Made by a program: the position numbers and the translations under genes
The notes under the pieces: model-generated
The model's database searches: none
Seen by the model: the letters and a program-made list of their open reading frames with translations, nothing else
Told to the model about the DNA's origin: nothing
Shown here: positions 1 through 7,488 of the stretch, piece after piece
How the letters are laid out: each line of letters begins with the position of its first letter
Position numbering within the stretch: the first letter of the stretch is position 1
DNA from: Pseudomonadota bacterium
GTDB lineage: Bacteria > Pseudomonadota > Alphaproteobacteria > Acetobacterales > Acetobacteraceae
Reading direction: 5' to 3'
NCBI GenBank assembly: GCA_021785335.1
Contig: JAJYFW010000008.1
Location: 1 to 13,498 of the forward strand
Length of the DNA: 13,498 bases

Positions 1-447
<447 letters not shown>

Positions 448-462
448 GCGAGCATCTCTCCG

Positions 463-3400
463 TCAGGCGAACGCCAGGGCCGGTTGCGCTTGCGTAGCCG
501 CCTCCGTCGCGGGCCGGGACGACGCGCGCCGGCGATCCGCCAGACGTTCCTGATAGCGGCCAAGCGTGTAGGCAAAGGTCTGCACGCGGATCTTGATCGA
601 CCCGCCCGGCTTGTTGGCGTCGAGGTCGTGCAATGTGAGGCAGGGGGTGCCGCCGGCGGCGAGGATTCGTTCGATCAGCCCGTAGGCGGGCGCGTCGTTG
701 CCGCATTTGAAGCTGGAGAGGTCCAGCACCGCGACGTTCGGGTGCCGCGCCGCGAATTTCGCCGCCCAGACCTTCTGCACGCTGGCGGCGGCATAGTTCT
801 CCGGCCAGACGTCGCGCACGTCGAACACGTCGGCGATGCGGCGATCGGCGAGGTCGGAGCGGAAGAAGCGGGCGAGATACGCCTCGTCCCTGGGGATCGC
901 GGCGATGCCGAGGATCGGGTAGCCGAGCGCCTGGAATTCCTCCAGGACGCGATGATTGAGGCCCGGATCGGCGTGGTAGGGACGGGCCAGGACGAGCAGC
1001 ACGATGGTGTCGTCGCGCTCCGCGGCGTCGAGCATCTGCCGGCCGCGGCGCTGCAACTCGGCCTCGAACGCATGCAGCGCCCTGAACCCTTCGGCCATCG
1101 CCCAGGCATTCTCGTGCGCGGTGATGCCGAGGCGGTCCTGCCAGGTCTCCAGCAGTTGCTGGCGCAGGAGGTGCGGCACCTCGAAGTCGAGCACGCCGGT
1201 GACGTAGCCGACGCCGGCAGCGGCGAAACGATCCGTCTCCCTGGTCAGGGCCGCGGCGACCACTTTCGGGCTGCCGGCCACCACCGGGCAACTCGAGGCG
1301 GAGATGGTGTGGGAGACGAAGCTGCCGATACTGTTTACCGCCGGGAACCAGATGTAGTCGAGCGGCTTGCGCGCGTGCGTGTGCGCCAACAGGTCGTGCA
1401 CATGCGCGAGCGCCACCTTCGAAGGGAAGCACGGATCCACCGTGCCGTAGCGCCCGCCCTGCGCCCAAAGGTCGGCCGAGGTCTCGTCGGAGAACAGGAT
1501 CCGGCCGGATGGCACGCCCAGCGCCTCCAGGTAGGCGCGCAGGAACGGCGCCAGGCGATAGGCGTCGAGCACCCTCGGGATGCCGATGCGCAGCGCCGCG
1601 CGCCGCGTCGCCGCCGCTTCCGGGCTGCGGCCGAACGGGCGAACCACCGGCCGGCGCGCGACCGGCCCGTAGCCGAGCCAGCGGCGACGGACCGCCACGT
1701 CCTCAACCGCCGTGCCGGCGCCGGGCAGCGGCGCGGGCGGAGCGGCGCGCCGGAATGCCGCCTCGGCCGCGAACTCCACCAGGTTCGGATAAAGTTCCTG
1801 CAGCCGCTTGCGGTTCTGGTTGACGGCGATCACCGCCGACTTTGTTTCGACCGTTCCCTTCTCACAGGAGAATCCGGCGACGTAGCGGGCCTCGTGCCCG
1901 TCCGGGGTGCTGGTGTCGATGAAGGTGCGCGGGCATTCGTTGGCGCAGAAGCGGCAGCGTGTCGTCTCGTCGGTGCGGGTGCGGTAGCGCAGGTCGATCG
2001 CCGCCTGCAGCCCGATGAAGCGCGAGGCGCCGTGCCGGCCAACGACGCGGCGCGCCTCCAGTGCCGCGCCGAGCGCGCCCGCCTCGCCGCAATGCGGGTG
2101 GACCATGATCCGCGCGCCCGGCACGCGCGCGGCGATGTAGTCCATCTGTGCCTTGACCGCGGCGAGATTGCGCTGCGTGCCGCCCTGCAGGACGAACACG
2201 CGGCCGAGCTCCGCCATGCGCGGGATCTGCACCACGTACTGCCAGATGTTCTTGGGCAGAACCGTCGCGAGCCCGGCGAACAGCTCGTCGCGGCTGAATC
2301 CCTCCTTCTGGAAGTTCACCCGGTCGGTGTCGAGGAACACGGCGCAGCCGTATGAAAAGCGGGGGCTGAGCTCGGCCTGGAAGGCATGCGCGGCGAAGTC
2401 CTCGATCGGCACGCCGAATTGGTCGGCCATCGATTGCAGCAGCATGCCGTTGCCGGCGGAGCACTGGTTGGACAGGCGGAAGCCCTTGATCGTTCCATTC
2501 TCGAGGAACAGCACCTTGATGTCCTGGCCGCCGACGTCGCAGATCACGTCGACGTCCTCGCCGCAGCAGTGCTGCGCGCTCAGCATGTGCGCGACCGTCT
2601 CGACGAGGTTCGCGTCCGCGTGCAGGGCGGCATCGAGCACGTCGCCCGCGTAGCCGGTGGCACCGAAGCCCAGCACCTCGAGGCTGCAACCCTGGCCGGC
2701 GACGCGGTCGCGCAGGCGCGCGAGGATCTCCTTGGCGTCCTGGATCGGGTTGCCGCCGGAGATCACGTAGTCCTTGGCGATGAGCGCACCGTCCTCGTCG
2801 ATCAGCACCGCCTTCGAGGTGGTCGAGCCGCCATCGAAACCGATATAGCCGGCGATCCGGGCGCCGGGCTGAAGGCGTGGCGGCGAGAAGGGCTGCGGCA
2901 GGAGGGCACGGGCAACGCTTTCCGCGTCCTCGCCCGGCGCGAGCAACGGCGGCCCAGCCTGGTGCATCAGGCGCGCCTTGCGACCGTGGGCGATGAACGG
3001 CTCCAGCCCCTCCAGCCCGCGATAGGCGAGGCCGTCGGCTGCGGACGCGGCGCCGAAGAGCGCGGCACCGGCGGCAGCGAAATATTGCGCGTTCGGCGGA
3101 ACGAGGATCTGGGCATCGGCATCGCCCTCCGCCACGGCGACGGCACGCTCGCGCCACAGCTCGGCGATGCGCCGTCGCCAGCTCTCCTGCAGGAACGGCA
3201 GGAAGGTGTTCGGCCCGCCGAGCAGCAGTACCTTTGGGTGCAGCGTATGACCGCGGGTGAGCACGGTGAGGTTCTGCAGCACGATCGCGTCGGCGAGCGA
3301 GTTCATCACCTCCTCGGGCGGCACACCGGCCTTGAGCAGGTTGACGACGTCGGTCTCGGCGAACACGCCGCACCGCGCGGCGACGCGGTGCAGCCTGGCG

Positions 3401-3903
3401 GGATCGAACCGGAGCCGGCCGAGCGCATCCGATGACATGCCGACCTTCAGCATGCATTTATCGATCGTGGCCCCGGTGCCGGAGGCGCATTTGTCGTTCA
3501 TCGAGGTGATGACGCTGCGTTCCCCGGTTTCGGGATTGTTGCGGAACAGGATGATCTTGGCGTCCTGGCCACCGAGCTCGATCACGCTGCCGGCATCGGG
3601 GTAGAGCCGCTCCACCGCGACGGTGACGGCGTTCACCTCCTGGACGAAGCGCGCGCCCAGCGGCTCGGCGAGCGGGCTGGCACCAGAGCCGGTGATGAAG
3701 GCGCGGACGGCCGCGTTACGGACGCCCCCGAGGTCGCGCGCGATCGCCGCCAGCATCTCGGCGACCTTTTCCGCCTGGCGTGTGCCGTGGCGCTCGTAGC
3801 GTTGCCAGCGCAACAACCCCGTCTGCGGATCGACGACGACACATTTGACCGTGGTCGAGCCGACATCGACGCCGATGAAAACGCCTGGGTCTGCTGCCTG
3901 CAT
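463..3903 (-). CDS. Double-domain BadF/BadG/BcrA/BcrD-type ATPase, acyl-CoA dehydratase activase with DUF2229 region
   Basis: This 1146-residue protein contains two ASKHA ATPase domains in tandem. Domain one has GVDVGSTTVK (11-20), IELGGQDAK (108-116) and NDKCASGTG (136-144). Domain two has GFDGGSTTSK (355-364), DVGGQDIK (456-463) and NQCSAGNG (479-486). In the archetypal activator HgdC, the cysteine of NDKCAxGTG and a second cysteine in a GCGVFAE segment bind the dimer-bridging [4Fe-4S] cluster. Here both domains keep both positions (Cys139/Cys178 and Cys481/Cys520). A CxxCxxxC motif follows (Cys650, 653, 657), then a DUF2229-type region beginning near residue 772 (RIGIPRVLDAYR). Family members use ATP hydrolysis to inject an electron into a 2-hydroxyacyl-CoA dehydratase or benzoyl-CoA reductase-like partner. 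The length is that of the fused double-activase subgroup, which is poorly characterised, so the substrate is unknown. The ATG at 3903 has no obvious Shine-Dalgarno sequence, but the ATPase motif begins right after it, supporting this start. The downstream partner gene follows within 15 bases. Confidence 0.92.
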   Translation of the reverse strand: MQAADPGVFIGVDVGSTTVKCVVVDPQTGLLRWQRYERHGTRQAEKVAEMLAAIARDLGGVRNAAVRAFITGSGASPLAEPLGARFVQEVNAVTVAVERLYPDAGSVIELGGQDAKIILFRNNPETGERSVITSMNDKCASGTGATIDKCMLKVGMSSDALGRLRFDPARLHRVAARCGVFAETDVVNLLKAGVPPEEVMNSLADAIVLQNLTVLTRGHTLHPKVLLLGGPNTFLPFLQESWRRRIAELWRERAVAVAEGDADAQILVPPNAQYFAAAGAALFGAASAADGLAYRGLEGLEPFIAHGRKARLMHQAGPPLLAPGEDAESVARALLPQPFSPPRLQPGARIAGYIGFDGGSTTSKAVLIDEDGALIAKDYVISGGNPIQDAKEILARLRDRVAGQGCSLEVLGFGATGYAGDVLDAALHADANLVETVAHMLSAQHCCGEDVDVICDVGGQDIKVLFLENGTIKGFRLSNQCSAGNGMLLQSMADQFGVPIEDFAAHAFQAELSPRFSYGCAVFLDTDRVNFQKEGFSRDELFAGLATVLPKNIWQYVVQIPRMAELGRVFVLQGGTQRNLAAVKAQMDYIAARVPGARIMVHPHCGEAGALGAALEARRVVGRHGASRFIGLQAAIDLRYRTRTDETTRCRFCANECPRTFIDTSTPDGHEARYVAGFSCEKGTVETKSAVIAVNQNRKRLQELYPNLVEFAAEAAFRRAAPPAPLPGAGTAVEDVAVRRRWLGYGPVARRPVVRPFGRSPEAAATRRAALRIGIPRVLDAYRLAPFLRAYLEALGVPSGRILFSDETSADLWAQGGRYGTVDPCFPSKVALAHVHDLLAHTHARKPLDYIWFPAVNSIGSFVSHTISASSCPVVAGSPKVVAAALTRETDRFAAAGVGYVTGVLDFEVPHLLRQQLLETWQDRLGITAHENAWAMAEGFRALHAFEAELQRRGRQMLDAAERDDTIVLLVLARPYHADPGLNHRVLEEFQALGYPILGIAAIPRDEAYLARFFRSDLADRRIADVFDVRDVWPENYAAASVQKVWAAKFAARHPNVAVLDLSSFKCGNDAPAYGLIERILAAGGTPCLTLHDLDANKPGGSIKIRVQTFAYTLGRYQERLADRRRASSRPATEAATQAQPALAFA

Positions 3904-3971
3904 ATCGATGCGACCGCTTCACACAGGAACAACTCTGTCTTGCTGACTAAGCTCACAGCACCGTCGTATCC

Positions 3972-3985
3972 TTGATTTAGGTCAT
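3972..3985 (-). promoter_or_regulatory. Candidate FNR/FixK (Anr-type) binding site
   Basis: On the plus strand the site reads TTGAT-TTAG-GTCAT, and on the minus strand ATGAC-CTAA-ATCAA. Against the FNR/FixK consensus TTGAY-N4-RTCAA, nine of the ten specified positions match. Its centre lies about 75 bases upstream of the activase ATG at 3903, a distance that would allow class II activation from a start site near 3937. The -10 match there (3946-3951 on the minus strand) is weak. Anaerobic control is a sensible job for this site because activases of this family carry oxygen-labile Fe-S clusters. The assignment rests on the motif and its position only. Confidence 0.5.
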
Positions 3986-4094
3986 TCCTCGATCGGATGG
4001 CCTGCACCCGGCCAGGTAATCCGCCGGGAACAGCGGGCGGATCGGCCACTCGCCTCAGATCAGCGCCGTTAGGCCGGATCCCGTTCGGCGACCA

Positions 4095-4126
4095 ATGCCC
4101 GCCCCTCGCCGGCGAGGGGCGGGCAT
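4095..4126. repeat. Perfect 32-bp GC-rich palindrome
   Basis: ATGCCCGCCCCTCGCC is followed immediately by its exact reverse complement, 16 bases per arm with no spacer. As RNA it would fold into a stem of about 14 bp with a tight loop. No T-tract follows on either strand, and it lies between two genes that point away from each other, so it is not an ordinary terminator for a neighbouring gene. A REP-like dispersed repeat, a protein-binding site, or a terminator of an unseen transcript are possible. Confidence 0.85.
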
Positions 4127-4486
4127 CGTTGGACCCCGTGCGTCCCCGATGCCGATGCGGGATGCTCCGATGTCATTCCCGCCGCCTGGACCCGCGGCGC
4201 TTCCGGCGCAGGGCGTCCGGCTTTCCGATCAGACCCCGTCCAAGGTCCGCGACGTAACGGCGCGGAGGCCCGGCGGCATCGTCGGCTGGCTGGGGCATGG
4301 CTGCGCGGGGCGAAAAGTCATTGTCCTTCAAGCATATCCCGGCCGCGCTCGGGCGAAGCCGGCGAACGGGACCGCGCCATCGGGCATGCGGCGATTTTTG
4401 CGCCCACATCCGGAACAAAAGCGGCTATTCTTTTTCTGCCGTGCCGGCGGAGGCGGCTTTCAGAAGCAACAAGAGGGGGTATTCCG

Positions 4487-4825
4487 ATGTTGTTCTGCTT
4501 GACGGGCGAATACACGGCGCAGGCCCTGAACGCGATGGCGGGCAACCCGGCCACCGACCGCGAGGCCGCCGTGGCGAAGGCGGTTGGAGCCGCGGGCGGC
4601 AAGCTGGTTTCGATGTACGCACGCGCTGCCCACGGGCCCGGCGTGCTGGTCATCTTCGATATGCCGGACCCTGACATGGCGGCGGCGATCACCGGCCTCG
4701 CGGTTGCCACGGGCGCGATCCAGAACCCGGAGCTATCGCGGTTGTATACGATGGCCGAGATGCGGACGATCCGCGACAAGCGGGTCAAGCTCGGCGGGGC
4801 CTACAAGCCGCCGGGACAGGCCTAG
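4487..4825 (+). CDS. GYD-domain protein
   Basis: The 112-residue protein fits the GYD family (PF08734) in length and pattern: a first beta strand (MLFCLTGEYT), a helix with the typical alternating hydrophobics (AVAKAVGAAGGKLVSMY), a central strand GVLVIFDMPDPDMAAAI corresponding to the family's conserved D-x-P-D segment, and a C-terminal strand LYTMAEM. The family folds as a ferredoxin-like alpha/beta sandwich related to dimeric alpha-beta barrels; its biochemical function is not established. The start is well supported by the purine-rich AAGAGGGGG just upstream of the ATG. It appears to be a single-gene transcript, being the last chromosomal gene before the integrase. Confidence 0.88.
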   Translation: MLFCLTGEYTAQALNAMAGNPATDREAAVAKAVGAAGGKLVSMYARAAHGPGVLVIFDMPDPDMAAAITGLAVATGAIQNPELSRLYTMAEMRTIRDKRVKLGGAYKPPGQA

Positions 4826-4892
4826 CGACATGGCCGGGGCCGGAATGAGCGCGACCGGCGGGGGTATAGTGGGTGCGTGACGCGGGTGTTCC

Positions 4893-4911
4893 GGCGGATG
4901 GGGTGTCCGCC
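4893..4911 (+). terminator. Weak hairpin after the GYD gene
   Basis: GGCGGA (4893-4898) and TCCGCC (4906-4911) form a perfect 6-bp stem with a 7-base loop, 67 bases after the GYD stop codon. No U-tract follows, so it is at most a weak or Rho-assisted terminator. The surrounding 4826-5056 region carries no gene and should contain the left junction of the mobile element. Confidence 0.25.
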
Positions 4912-4971
4912 CAACTCATGTTTCACCCCGGCGCAAGACGCATCGGAAATCCTTAGACACCAACTGAGAGC

Positions 4972-5002
4972 TTGACACGATAGCGGCACCGGGCCGCATA
5001 GT
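4972..5002 (+). promoter_or_regulatory. Candidate sigma-70 promoter for the integrase
   Basis: A perfect TTGACA -35 hexamer (4972-4977) is followed after 19 bases by CATAGT (4997-5002), a 4/6 match to the -10 consensus. Spacing is 2 bases longer than ideal. The inferred start near 5009 would leave a leader of about 48 bases before the GTG start of the integrase. Confidence 0.45.
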
Positions 5003-5056
5003 GTGTCACCCGATATCGCGTTGCGATGTGGGAAACTCTGTTGGAAGGATGCCGTT

Positions 5057-6283
5057 GTGGCCGTTGTCGGAAAGCTGACCGCGCGCAAGGTGGAGACGGC
5101 GAAGCCGGGCACCAAGATCGGCGACGGCGGCGGACTGTGGCTCATGACGACTGCGACGGGCGCGCGGTATTGGAGCTTTCGCTACAAGCTGCCCGGTGGC
5201 CGGCCGCGCGAGATGGGTCTCGGCGCTGCATCTGACGTGTCGCTCGCCGAGGCGAGGGAGGCCGCCCGCGAGTGCCGCCGCCTGATCCGTGCCGGCATGG
5301 ACCCGATGCAGCACCGCGACGCGACGCAGGCCGAGCAGCGCGGAATGAGCTTCGCGGATGTTGCCAACCTCTACCTGGCCGCGCACGCCGATAGCTGGAA
5401 GAACGAGAAGCACAGGAAGCAGTGGGCCGCGACGCTGGCGCAATACGTGTTCCCCAAGCTCGGCAGCATGGGCGTCAACCAGATCGGTGTCGGCGACGTG
5501 CTGGCGGTGTTGGAGCCCATCTGGCGGGTGAAGCCGGAGACGGGATCGAGGGTGCGGGGGCGTATCGAGGCGGTGCTCGATTATGCCGCTGCCCGGCATT
5601 GGCGCACTGGCGAAAACGTTGCGCGGTGGGCCGGCCATCTCGAAACGCTGCTGCCAGAGCGCGCGAAGCTGCGGGCGGTGCGGCACCATCCGGCGTTGCC
5701 GTGGCGCGATCTCCCGACCTTCTGGACGGAGCTTGCCGCGCAGGCTGGCGTGGCGGCAGCGGCGCTCCGCTTCACCATCCTGACCGCTGCCCGCTCGGGC
5801 GAAACCCTGGGCGCGACATGGCGTGAAATCGACATGGCCGCGCGGGTTTGGACCGTTCCGGGCGAGAGGATGAAGGCTGGCAAGCCTCATTCTGTGCCGC
5901 TGTCCGATGCCGCCATGGCGATCCTGGGCGAGATGGCGCAGGACCGACGCAGGGATACGGACCCGGTGTTCCCATCGCCCCGGCGCGGGCACTTGTCCGA
6001 CATGGCCATGACTGCGGTGCTGCGCCGGATGAAGCGCGACGACATCGTGCCGCACGGCTTCCGCTCGACGTTCACCGATTGGGCGCAGGAGGCAACGAAC
6101 TATGACCATGCTGTGCGCGAGATGGCGTTGGCGCACGCGATTGGGAACAAGGTCGAAGCTGCCTATCGACGCGGAGACCTCATCGAGAAACGCCGCCGCC
6201 TGATGCAGGACTGGGCTGCCTACGCCGAGGGGCGTGCTGCCCCTGCTGGCGAGGTGGTGCCGATCGGGAGGGCGAGGGCGTAA
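5057..6283 (+). CDS. int: Tyrosine-type integrase, N-terminal DUF4102 arm-binding domain
   Basis: This 408-residue site-specific recombinase would insert and excise the element. The N-terminus (LTARKVETAKPGTKIGDGGGLWL) is the DUF4102 domain typical of P4-type and genomic-island integrases, followed by a SAM-like core-binding domain (about 98-195) and the catalytic domain. All expected catalytic residues are visible: Arg246 (TAARSGE), a beta-strand lysine in KAGKPHSVPL (273 or 276), His333 and Arg336 (HGFR), His360 (LAHAIG) and nucleophile Tyr370 (AAYRRGD), so the enzyme looks active. I chose the GTG at 5057 over the first in-frame GTG at 5003 because GGAAGGA sits 7 bases before it and the protein then starts where the family does. 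All following genes up to about 12.57 kb run in the same direction. Integrases of this type often sit beside a tRNA gene, but none was found here. Confidence 0.93.
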   Translation: MAVVGKLTARKVETAKPGTKIGDGGGLWLMTTATGARYWSFRYKLPGGRPREMGLGAASDVSLAEAREAARECRRLIRAGMDPMQHRDATQAEQRGMSFADVANLYLAAHADSWKNEKHRKQWAATLAQYVFPKLGSMGVNQIGVGDVLAVLEPIWRVKPETGSRVRGRIEAVLDYAAARHWRTGENVARWAGHLETLLPERAKLRAVRHHPALPWRDLPTFWTELAAQAGVAAAALRFTILTAARSGETLGATWREIDMAARVWTVPGERMKAGKPHSVPLSDAAMAILGEMAQDRRRDTDPVFPSPRRGHLSDMAMTAVLRRMKRDDIVPHGFRSTFTDWAQEATNYDHAVREMALAHAIGNKVEAAYRRGDLIEKRRRLMQDWAAYAEGRAAPAGEVVPIGRARA

Positions 6284-6316
6284 CGGACCGCGCCGGCCGG
6301 CTGCCGGCATCAGGGT

Positions 6317-6344
6317 GGCGACGGGTGTTGGAGCACCCGCCGCC
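6317..6344 (+). terminator. GC-rich hairpin after the integrase gene
   Basis: The arms GGCG-A-CGGGTG (6317-6327) and CACCCG-C-CGCC (6334-6344) form a 10-bp stem with one mismatch and a 6-base loop, 33 bases after the integrase stop. No U-tract follows, so it may be a Rho-assisted terminator or a leader structure limiting readthrough into the next genes. Confidence 0.35.
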
Positions 6345-6372
6345 GTGGCCCGACAAACCCCTGGAGAGGAAT

Positions 6373-6453
6373 ATGACCGAGACCATGGAACAGGCTACAC
6401 CAGCGCCGCGAGCCTGCGCCAGCGCCACGCTGCCGCCGAGGCCGGAGCAATGA
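6373..6453 (+). CDS. Short leader ORF (26 residues) overlapping the next start
   Basis: An ATG at 6373 is preceded by a strong Shine-Dalgarno sequence (GGAGAGGAA), much better than the one before the larger downstream gene. The frame (MTETMEQATPAPRA...) ends in TGA at 6451-6453, which overlaps the downstream ATG as ATGA. The layout suggests translational coupling: ribosomes load here and restart on the 201-residue gene. The peptide has no recognisable function. It could instead be the upstream part of the neighbour split by a frameshift, but no continuous protein is obvious. Confidence 0.45.
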   Translation: MTETMEQATPAPRACASATLPPRPEQ

Positions 6454-7055
6454 CGGGGGCCGGCAGAGGGAAGCGCGGACGCCGTATCGCGAAGGCACCG
6501 GAACCGCTCAAGCCCGGCGCAATAACCACCGATGACGTGGCGGGGGCTTTTGACAAGGCTCGGGTTAATCGTCCCTCGGCCGATGAACTGGCCCGCCTCG
6601 CGGCGATTTTCACGCAATACAAGCAGATATTTCTAGAAGCGGCCCAGGACCGCGAAATCAACGAATCTGCGGCGGCTGCCGGTCATGCGATCCGCACGTT
6701 AGCCGAGGCGCTTCCGAAACTACTCGACTATCACGTGACCCGCGCCAGATTGGGCGATCCCTATTCAGACTGGCAAGCCGATGCATGCCGCGATCTGCTG
6801 ATGGCGGTGCAGCGTGCGGATGTCGCCCGGATAGAGGGGCAATCTAATGTGCCGAACGTGGTGCGTGACTGGCGCTGGTTTGCTGCGGTGATACGCGGAA
6901 TTATCGCCCCCGCCCTCGAAGGCGTGACGGGGACAGCGAAGGGCGGCCCGGCATCTCGATTCCTGGCAGCCATTATCCCGTTGGTGACGGGCGAGGCGCC
7001 GAGCGCCGTCGCAATTGCGACCCAGCTAACGAAGCTCGGGACCGGAGAGAAATAG
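6450..7055 (+). CDS. Unrecognised 201-residue protein of the mobile element
   Basis: I do not recognise this protein. It has a basic N-terminus (GRGKRGRRIAK), then a largely helical body: ADELARLAAIFTQYKQIFLEAAQDREI (about 44-70), AAGHAIRTLAEALPKLLDYHVTRARL (about 77-101) and WRWFAAVIRGIIAPAL (about 141-156), ending in an alanine-rich tail. There is no signal peptide. The open frame extends upstream to 6234, but that part has untypical composition, and the ATG at 6450 overlaps the TGA of the well-initiated leader ORF. Its position between integrase and the AlpA-like gene suggests a role in the maintenance or regulation module. Confidence 0.7.
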   Translation: MTGAGRGKRGRRIAKAPEPLKPGAITTDDVAGAFDKARVNRPSADELARLAAIFTQYKQIFLEAAQDREINESAAAAGHAIRTLAEALPKLLDYHVTRARLGDPYSDWQADACRDLLMAVQRADVARIEGQSNVPNVVRDWRWFAAVIRGIIAPALEGVTGTAKGGPASRFLAAIIPLVTGEAPSAVAIATQLTKLGTGEK

Positions 7056-7070
7056 TCGCCATTTCTCTCC
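7044..7070 (+). terminator. Hairpin spanning the stop codon of the 201-residue gene
   Basis: GGAGAGAAAT (7044-7053) and ATTTCTCTCC (7061-7070) are perfect 10-bp complementary arms around the loop AGTCGCC. The TAG stop codon (7053-7055) lies at the arm-loop junction. No U-tract follows, so it is either a weak terminator or an mRNA 3' end protector. The 96 bases from here to the next ATG hold no gene. Confidence 0.4.
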
Positions 7071-7166
7071 TGATGCAAAGACACGGAAAATCGTATCAAT
7101 AGAGCGCATCCCGTCGCCTAGCGGCTCACTCCGCAACGCGGCCAACTCTGAAAGGATGCAGTCAAA

Positions 7167-7367
7167 ATGCCGAAGATCGTCAAACCCGCCCGTCCGGTGA
7201 ACCTCGCCGACGCGCCCGCTCTCGTAACGATTCCCGAAACCTGCCAGACGCTCCGCATCTCACGCGCGACGTGCTGCCGGTGGCTCGCCGATGGCCGGTT
7301 GGAGGGCGTGAAGATTGGCAGGGCCGTGCGGATCAAAACCGCCAGCATCGCCGCCCTCGCCGCGTAA
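7167..7367 (+). CDS. AlpA/excisionase-like helix-turn-helix protein
   Basis: This 66-residue protein is a single MerR-like winged helix domain of the HTH_17/excisionase type: LVTIPETCQTLRISRATCCRWLADGRLEGVKIGRAVRI spans about residues 19-56, with the recognition helix in SRATCCRWLADG and the wing in VKIGRAVRI. Proteins like this act as excisionases (recombination directionality factors) or as activators of integrase expression, like AlpA of CP4-57. AAAGGA lies shortly before the ATG. The gene stands alone between two hairpin-bearing spacers, so it probably has its own level of expression. Confidence 0.85.
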   Translation: MPKIVKPARPVNLADAPALVTIPETCQTLRISRATCCRWLADGRLEGVKIGRAVRIKTASIAALAA

Positions 7368-7370
7368 CGA

Positions 7371-7400
7371 AAAACCCCGCCCGGTGGCACCCGGACGGGG
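7371..7400 (-). terminator. Candidate intrinsic terminator between the AlpA-like and rep genes
   Basis: CCCCGCCCGG and CCGGACGGGG form a 10-bp GC-rich stem with one mismatch and a small loop. Five A residues lie just left of the stem (7370-7374), so on the minus strand the hairpin is followed by TTTTT, the classic intrinsic terminator form. On the plus strand it has no U-tract, although it sits only 7 bases after the AlpA-like stop codon and may act in both directions. A minus-strand terminator here would imply an antisense transcript coming from the rep side. Confidence 0.5.
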
Positions 7401-7444
7401 CAGAAATCTCGACAACGACGACACCATCAACTTAGAGATTTCTG
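7401..7444. repeat. Inverted repeat with 24-base loop
   Basis: CAGAAATCTC (7401-7410) and GAGATTTCTG (7435-7444) are perfect 10-bp complements directly abutting the preceding GC-rich hairpin. The flanking GGGG and CCCC could extend the stem with one bulged base, in competition with that hairpin. The arrangement may be a protein-binding dyad or an mRNA structure controlling the rep genes. Confidence 0.6.
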
Positions 7445-7469
7445 GCCCCACGTCAAGGGTTTTGCCGCC

Positions 7470-7488
7470 GGCAAGCATGAGGCTTGCC
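7470..7488 (+). promoter_or_regulatory. Hairpin enclosing the ribosome-binding site of the rep operon
   Basis: GGCAAGC (7470-7476) and GCTTGCC (7482-7488) are perfect 7-bp arms around ATGAG, ending directly at the ATG at 7489. The likely Shine-Dalgarno sequence GAGG (7479-7482) lies in the loop and first arm bases. Folding could therefore limit ribosome access and couple expression of the rep genes to translation or another factor. Confidence 0.45.

Larger units (their letters stand above)
3904..4486. other. Divergent intergenic region without a recognisable gene
   Basis: The 583 bases between the minus-strand activase gene and the plus-strand GYD gene hold several short open frames, but none has a convincing ribosome-binding site or recognisable protein composition. 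What can be seen is the FNR/FixK-like site near 3978, the long GC-rich palindrome at 4095-4126, and an AT-richer stretch at 4395-4435 containing TATTCT (4426-4431), a weak -10 candidate for the GYD gene. I see no tRNA or IS end here. Confidence 0.6.

Noticed and set aside
3997..4418. Short frames in the 3904-4486 spacer on both strands as genes
   Set aside because: No ribosome-binding sites, recognisable domains or coding-like composition, and the palindrome interrupts them.
5006..6310. A 434-residue minus-strand frame opposite the integrase
   Set aside because: The plus-strand frame has all integrase catalytic residues. The opposite frame is its high-GC mirror, with no recognisable domain.
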